Shown here: piece after piece, positions 59,963 through 64,000 of the stretch
How the letters are laid out: the number at the start of each line of letters is the position of its first letter
Position numbering within the stretch: position 1 is the first letter of the stretch
NCBI RefSeq assembly: GCF_004168255.1
Contig: NZ_SEWG01000002.1
Location: 62,001-126,000 of the forward strand
DNA length: 64,000 nucleotides
Source of the DNA: Mucilaginibacter terrigena
GTDB lineage: Bacteria; Bacteroidota; Bacteroidia; Sphingobacteriales; Sphingobacteriaceae
Direction: 5' to 3'
Notes under the pieces: generated by a model
Databases searched by the model: none
What the model saw: only the letters and a program-made list of their open reading frames with translations
Told to the model about the DNA's origin: nothing
Position numbers and translations under genes: made by a program

Positions 59963-60298
59963 TTACAAATTCCTGTAATCTTCCCTCACCGGGCTAAATA
60001 TATCTATCAGCTTACAATCGGTTATGGCTAAACCGCTGTGTCGCACATTTGGCGGGATAACGGCAAAAGTACCTGCATCCAGTACCCGCACCTCGCCGTT
60101 AACGGTAAGCTGAAACTGCCCTTCGATAACAAAAGAGCATTGCTCGTGGATGTGTGCATGGTCGGGCACCGTATTACCGGCTGCCACCTCGATAAAGTTG
60201 ATGGTGTTGTTTTCGGTATGGATCAGTTTGGAGAAAAAGCCGGGGGCAATTTCTTTGGTTTTTATATCGGCGAATTGTTGGTAGATGTTGGTATTCAT
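59963..60298 (-). CDS. Small cupin-domain protein
   Basis: The 111-aa single cupin has motif 1 DHAHIHEQCSFVIEGQFQLT with His and Glu ligands and motif 2 GTFAVIPPNVRHSG. Function cannot be assigned from this fold alone. It is upstream of the GNAT gene on the same strand (53-bp gap). Confidence 0.85.
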   Translation of the reverse strand: MNTNIYQQFADIKTKEIAPGFFSKLIHTENNTINFIEVAAGNTVPDHAHIHEQCSFVIEGQFQLTVNGEVRVLDAGTFAVIPPNVRHSGLAITDCKLIDIFSPVREDYRNL

Positions 60299-60321
60299 GA
60301 GTGTAAATTAGTAAAAATGCG

Positions 60322-60410
60322 TTAGGGATAGAAACGGATACCGGCCTCGTGGCTAAAGCCTGTGCAGTATGAGTGGATAGCCCGGCCGCAGGCAACGCCA
60401 AAAAAATCCA
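60322..60410. repeat. Possible dispersed GC-rich intergenic element
   Basis: The gap between the cupin and acyltransferase genes carries GGGATAGAAACGGATACCGG, a small GGCT-AA-AGCC hairpin, and GTGGATAGCCCGGCCGC. The style resembles repeat elements common in Bacteroidota, but no second copy is present here. Confidence 0.3.
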
Positions 60411-60438
60411 TTAAATCGCAAAAATCTCTTCATCCCGG

Positions 60439-61518
60439 TTATCCAACGATATACTTGCTCCCAGGTAAATACGATAAAAGCTTTATTAAAATATAGGTTA
60501 CAATAAACGTACAAATGGCCAGTACCGGTATCACCAGCACCACGCTTTGCAGCCAGTTGTTGATGATAGGATACAACTGGTTAAGCACTAATATGTGCGC
60601 CAGGTACATGCCATAGGTAAGGCCGGATACTTTGGCAAAAAAGCTTTCTGCTGCCGCGCTTTTAAACGTGATAACGCGGAACATCAGAAACAGCCCCAGC
60701 GTCATTAAGGCAACGTTTATGGTTGGGAATGCCCATGATAACTCCAGTTCGGGCAGATCCTTCGCAAAGGGCAGCTGGTGGGCAAAAACAAGGTTGGTAA
60801 TAGCATAACCTATAACAAGCAGCACCAACCCAATTACAAAACCGCTTGTTTTCGACAAGCTTACATATTCTTTTACGTAATGGCCAAGCACCAGGTAGCC
60901 GATGTAGCCCGAAAAATAATGCCCGGCCGAATATTTGTTCCAGAATGCTTCGCCCAGTACCTCGGGGTAAACAGTGTGGATGTATGGGATGCACAGTGTT
61001 ACCGCCCATATGGCCAAAAAGCCAAGCTTAAATTGCTTGGAAGCCGTTTGGATCCACGGCGATAGCACCGGGATAAACAGGTAAAGCCCTATCAGCATGT
61101 ACACGTACCATAGGTGGCCGTCGTTATCGTTAAAATTAACGGGTATGGTTACAAAGTTTTTGATGGCCTGGTTAAGCGTAACGGCACCCAACAGGTAAGG
61201 CACAATGGCGTACATAGCGCTCCATATTAAAAAAGGGATAAGCAACCTTGTAAACCTGCGTTTGTAAAATATGCCCGGCGCTTCTTTTATCGGCAGCAGT
61301 AAGTAACCCGATATCATCACAAAAAGCGGTACACATGCCCGCATAAAGCTGCCGTAATTGTTAACCCAAACATGGTTTTCGCGAACGATGCTGCCGCCCG
61401 CGCCAATGTAAAAGAACTCGCCCGAGTGTACGGTAAGCACCATCAGGCAGGCAAATATTCTTAGTACGTTTAAATATGCGGTGGGGCTACTTTTAAAAGC
61501 TAAATTCGTGGTGCTCAT
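60439..61518 (-). CDS. Acyltransferase 3 family membrane protein
   Basis: The 359-aa protein has about ten membrane helices. The N-terminal RIFACLMVLTVHSGEF carries the conserved His of acyltransferase 3, and RACVPLFVMISGYLLLP is the other family motif. Such enzymes add acetyl or other acyl groups to surface glycans or lipids. No glycan cluster is adjacent. Confidence 0.9.
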   Translation of the reverse strand: MSTTNLAFKSSPTAYLNVLRIFACLMVLTVHSGEFFYIGAGGSIVRENHVWVNNYGSFMRACVPLFVMISGYLLLPIKEAPGIFYKRRFTRLLIPFLIWSAMYAIVPYLLGAVTLNQAIKNFVTIPVNFNDNDGHLWYVYMLIGLYLFIPVLSPWIQTASKQFKLGFLAIWAVTLCIPYIHTVYPEVLGEAFWNKYSAGHYFSGYIGYLVLGHYVKEYVSLSKTSGFVIGLVLLVIGYAITNLVFAHQLPFAKDLPELELSWAFPTINVALMTLGLFLMFRVITFKSAAAESFFAKVSGLTYGMYLAHILVLNQLYPIINNWLQSVVLVIPVLAICTFIVTYILIKLLSYLPGSKYIVG

Positions 61519-61636
61519 GAGGGCTACTGGGTTTTAATTAATTAGTGCCGTAATTTATGTAAAACACACGTAAATTATACAGCGATTTAAAACTTAGCCC
61601 ACACTTAGGCGTTTTAACAATACATTGTAATAAGCT

Positions 61637-62551
61637 ATGGCATTTATTGATTACTATAAGATCCTGGGCGTAAACAAAGGCGCATCTGAAAAAGAAATTA
61701 AAAGCGCGTACCGCAAGCTTGCCCGTAAACACCACCCCGACCTTAACCCCAACAACCCCGAGGCCGAAAAGCAATTTAAGCTGGCCAACGAGGCCAATGA
61801 GGTTTTAAGCGACCCCGAAAAACGAAAGAAATATGATAAATATGGCGAAAACTGGCAGCACAGCGAAGCGTACGAACAGCAGGCCAGGCAGCAAAGCCAG
61901 CAGCGGAGCTACGGTGGCGGTGGTGGCGCACAGGGCTTTGGTGGGTTCGACTTTGGCGGGGGCGGTGGCGATTTCTCCGAATTTTTTAATTCGATGTTTG
62001 GCGGCGGGCCTCCGGGCAGCGGTGGCGGCAGGCAGCAGGCACGATATAGGGGGCAGGATATGAACGCCCAGTTGCAGCTAAACCTGCGCGATATACTGGA
62101 ATCGAAAAAGCAAACCATTACCGTTAACGGTAAAAACATCCGCCTTACCATCCCTGCGGGGATAGAGAACGGGCAAACCATCAAAATTACCGGGCATGGC
62201 GGCGCGGGCAGTACCGGCGCGCCCGCGGGCGACCTGTACATCACCTTTTCCATCCCCGACGACCCCGAATTTAAACGTGTGGGCAACGACCTGTACCGCA
62301 CTATTGATCTTGACCTGTACACCGCAGTTTTGGGCGGCGAAATTACCGCCGATACCCTAACCGGCAAGGTGAAGTTAAAAGTGGCGCCGGGTACACAGCC
62401 GGGCACCAAAGTAAAACTAAAGGGCAAAGGCGTACCGTTATATAAAAAGGATGGTCAGTTTGGCGACCTGTACCTAACCTATAATGTGCAACTGCCGGCC
62501 ACGCTTACCGCAAAGCAAAAAGAGTTATTTGAAGAACTGGCTAAATCATAA
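61637..62551 (+). CDS. cbpA: CbpA-type J-domain co-chaperone
   Basis: The 304-aa protein has an N-terminal J domain ([23 protein letters not shown] in [12 protein letters not shown]), a Gly/Phe-rich linker (about 85-135) and the two C-terminal beta domains ([20 protein letters not shown] through [13 protein letters not shown]). It lacks the zinc-finger domain of DnaJ, so it is a class B co-chaperone of DnaK. The cbpM gene follows after 4 bp. Confidence 0.93.
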   Translation: MAFIDYYKILGVNKGASEKEIKSAYRKLARKHHPDLNPNNPEAEKQFKLANEANEVLSDPEKRKKYDKYGENWQHSEAYEQQARQQSQQRSYGGGGGAQGFGGFDFGGGGGDFSEFFNSMFGGGPPGSGGGRQQARYRGQDMNAQLQLNLRDILESKKQTITVNGKNIRLTIPAGIENGQTIKITGHGGAGSTGAPAGDLYITFSIPDDPEFKRVGNDLYRTIDLDLYTAVLGGEITADTLTGKVKLKVAPGTQPGTKVKLKGKGVPLYKKDGQFGDLYLTYNVQLPATLTAKQKELFEELAKS

Positions 62552-62555
62552 ACCT

Positions 62556-62849
62556 ATGAGAACCGAAAATTTGATAACCGTAACCGATTTTTGTGTGTAC
62601 CACAATGTGGAATACACCTTTGTTGATTACCTGGCCGATGCCGGGCTGGTGAAGATAACAACCGTTAACAAAACCAATTGCATCCCTGTTGACGAGATCC
62701 GGAAACTGGAGCAGCTGGTACGCCTGCATAACGAGCTGGAGATAAACGAACCGGGCATTGCAACCATAAATAATTTGCTGCAAAAACTGGAGGATATGCA
62801 GCAGGAAATGAGTGTTTTAAGGAGTAAACTGCGGGTTTACGAAGGATAG
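62556..62849 (+). CDS. cbpM: Chaperone modulator CbpM
   Basis: CbpM binds the J domain of CbpA and blocks its co-chaperone action. The 97-aa protein has the MerR-like N-terminus (ITVTDFCVYHNVEYTFVDYL) and a C-terminal coiled coil (INNLLQKLEDMQQEMSVLRS). I start at MRTENLITV (62556), 4 bp after the cbpA stop. Confidence 0.88.
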   Translation: MRTENLITVTDFCVYHNVEYTFVDYLADAGLVKITTVNKTNCIPVDEIRKLEQLVRLHNELEINEPGIATINNLLQKLEDMQQEMSVLRSKLRVYEG

Positions 62850-62943
62850 TGTTTCAAAAAAAGGTGGATTTTTATTAAACCCTGGTACAGTTATCGTGTC
62901 ATAGATACAAATGAACGATAATTGTTAATTAAAATTCACTACC

Positions 62944-63279
62944 ATGAAGATCATTAAAATTTCGATAATTGCATTAGTATTAACCTTTAGCATGCAGCTT
63001 GCAAAAGCGCAGGTTAGTGTAGGTATAGGAATAAATTTAGGCCACCCCGTAAGATATGTTGAAAGGCCTTATTATTACGACGACTACCAGCGTGTAGTTT
63101 ATTACGAGCGCCCGGTATATGCAACACGTTACTACGCACGCCCGGTTTACCACACCCGTTATTACGAACGCCCGGTTTATCGCCGCCATGTGGTTTATAA
63201 CAAACATTACTACCGCGGAAATCCCGGTCATGGCAGAGGCCCGGGTCATGGTCACGGCCATGGTCACGGAAGGCACTAA
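62944..63279 (+). CDS. Secreted Tyr/Arg/Pro-rich repeat protein with His/Gly tail
   Basis: The 111-aa protein has a signal peptide (MKIIKISIIALVLTFSMQLA, cleavage near AKAQ), then repeated VYxTRYYxRPVY units (three close copies at residues 58-85), and a Gly/His tail (GHGRGPGHGHGHGHGRH) that could bind metal. Signal peptide and RPV repeats link it to the gene at 49464. Function unknown. A terminator follows. Confidence 0.7.
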   Translation: MKIIKISIIALVLTFSMQLAKAQVSVGIGINLGHPVRYVERPYYYDDYQRVVYYERPVYATRYYARPVYHTRYYERPVYRRHVVYNKHYYRGNPGHGRGPGHGHGHGHGRH

Positions 63280-63303
63280 TCCCCTCGATATATAAATAAA
63301 AAG

Positions 63304-63333
63304 CCCTCTAGACGATCGTCGGGAGGGTTTTTT
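63304..63333 (+). terminator. Terminator after the secreted repeat protein gene
   Basis: CCCTC-TA-GACGA (63304-63315) pairs with TCGTC-GG-GAGGG (63316-63327) around one internal mismatch pair, followed by six T. Confidence 0.8.
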
Positions 63334-63355
63334 GCTGTTAACGCTATTGCCGGGC

Positions 63356-64000
63356 TTATTTCTTCAAAAAACCATTTAATGCCTGCTGCGTAAATTCTGA
63401 TAAAACCAGTTCGCCGCTGATGGCTGCGCGTTCTGTTAATAGCTGGTCCCAGTCTTCGGTGCCTTCCCAAAGAATTTGTTTAAGGCCTATAAGCGCCTGT
63501 GGGTGATACGATGCAAGTTTGTGGGTCAACATATCCAGGGCTTCGTCCAGTTGCTTTATATCAGCGTAAACCTCGTTATATAGCCCTTTCTGCATAGCCC
63601 ATTGCGCCGACTGGAAATCGACCGCGCGGATGGTTAATTGCGAAAAGGCAGGCAGCCCTATTTTGCGAATCACCGCAGGTGATATTACAAACGGCCCGAT
63701 ACCAATAGCAAGTTCGCTTAGCTTGATAGATGCAGCCTCGGTAGCCAGGCAATAATCGGCGCCGGCGGCAAGGCCTACACCACCGCCAACAGCTTTGCCC
63801 TGTATACGGGCTATAATGATCTTGGGCGATTTACGGCAGGCATTTACCACATTGGCAAACCCTGAAAAGAATACGGCCCCGGCTTCCTTATCTTTTATCT
63901 GCAGCAGTTCATCAAAACTGGCACCGGCGCAAAACGTGCGTTCGCCGGCGCTTTCCAATACAATTACTTTGGTTTGCGCGTTGGCGCTGGCTTCGTTTAT
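63356..64000 (-). CDS. Enoyl-CoA hydratase/isomerase family (5' end beyond window)
   Basis: About 215 residues are visible and the frame is open to the right edge (INEASANAQTKVIVLESAGE). The crotonase fold is seen in FCAGASFDELL (oxyanion loop), KAVGGGVGLAAGADYCLATE (second oxyanion part) and KLSELAIGIGPFVI. The exact acyl-CoA substrate cannot be told; the active-site Glu pair of true hydratases is not clearly present. The gene is truncated only by the window. Confidence 0.88.
   Translation of the reverse strand: MNEASANAQTKVIVLESAGERTFCAGASFDELLQIKDKEAGAVFFSGFANVVNACRKSPKIIIARIQGKAVGGGVGLAAGADYCLATEAASIKLSELAIGIGPFVISPAVIRKIGLPAFSQLTIRAVDFQSAQWAMQKGLYNEVYADIKQLDEALDMLTHKLASYHPQALIGLKQILWEGTEDWDQLLTERAAISGELVLSEFTQQALNGFLKK

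Noticed and set aside
61909..62427. Proline-rich frame antisense to cbpA
   Set aside because: The proline run is the reverse reading of the Gly-rich linker of the J-protein.

Overview
This window looks like chromosomal DNA of a Bacteroidota bacterium of the Sphingobacteriaceae, most like Mucilaginibacter or Pedobacter; that is an inference. It rests on the -7 promoter element TAnnTTTG seen upstream of many genes, the lack of strong Shine-Dalgarno sites, families typical of the phylum (DUF4783, DUF4294, DUF1343/NamZ, GH97, dual-membrane anti-sigma factor, L-lysine 6-aminotransferase, bacillithiol deacetylase BshB1), and many dispersed palindromic repeats. No rRNA, tRNA, CRISPR array or prophage was seen.

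Layout. 1-10.8 kb: 5' part of lon (the rest lies beyond the left edge), a small two-gene operon, a DegT-type aminotransferase, TPR and lipoprotein genes, gpmI, DUF4783-nadC, plsY, an M48 lipoprotein protease and yqjF. 10.8-19.7 kb: a broken PIN toxin with its antitoxin, pabB, then fur-DUF6922-abiEii-purA on one strand, relA/spoT, and DUF4294-gpx-bshB1. 19.9-21.1 kb: a complete IS110-family element. Its noncoding left end folds into two guide loops that match its own ends and both flanks, so I read it as a bridge RNA. 21.2-31.3 kb: lat, a PLP deaminase, rluD, a class IV aminotransferase, a RAYT transposase beside four REP palindromes, fmt, namZ and an FtsX-type permease. 31.3-36 kb: an ECF sigma factor with an anti-sigma factor predicted to span both membranes, then mazG and mnmD. 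36-49.4 kb: cell-wall amidase, oxidoreductase, YceI, two DUF2147 copies, GH3, hicAB with two operator palindromes, an ABC ATPase, a frameshifted metallophosphoesterase and GH16. 49.4-64 kb: small secreted proteins, HAD, MBL and alpha/beta hydrolases, a ROK regulator, GH97, acyltransferase 3, cbpA-cbpM, and the 3' part of an enoyl-CoA hydratase gene running off the right edge.

How it fits together. Most genes are housekeeping (NAD, folate, purine, phospholipid, stringent response, initiator-tRNA formylation) mixed with polysaccharide breakdown (GH3, GH16, GH97) and envelope genes. The mobile and regulatory layer is the unusual part: the IS110 element sits at a core AT inside a host palindromic repeat and appears to rebuild a host-type promoter in its circular form; a RAYT sits with its REPs; three toxin-antitoxin-like loci are present (one broken); and six genes carry a -7 box exactly 4 nt before the start codon, which suggests leaderless mRNAs.
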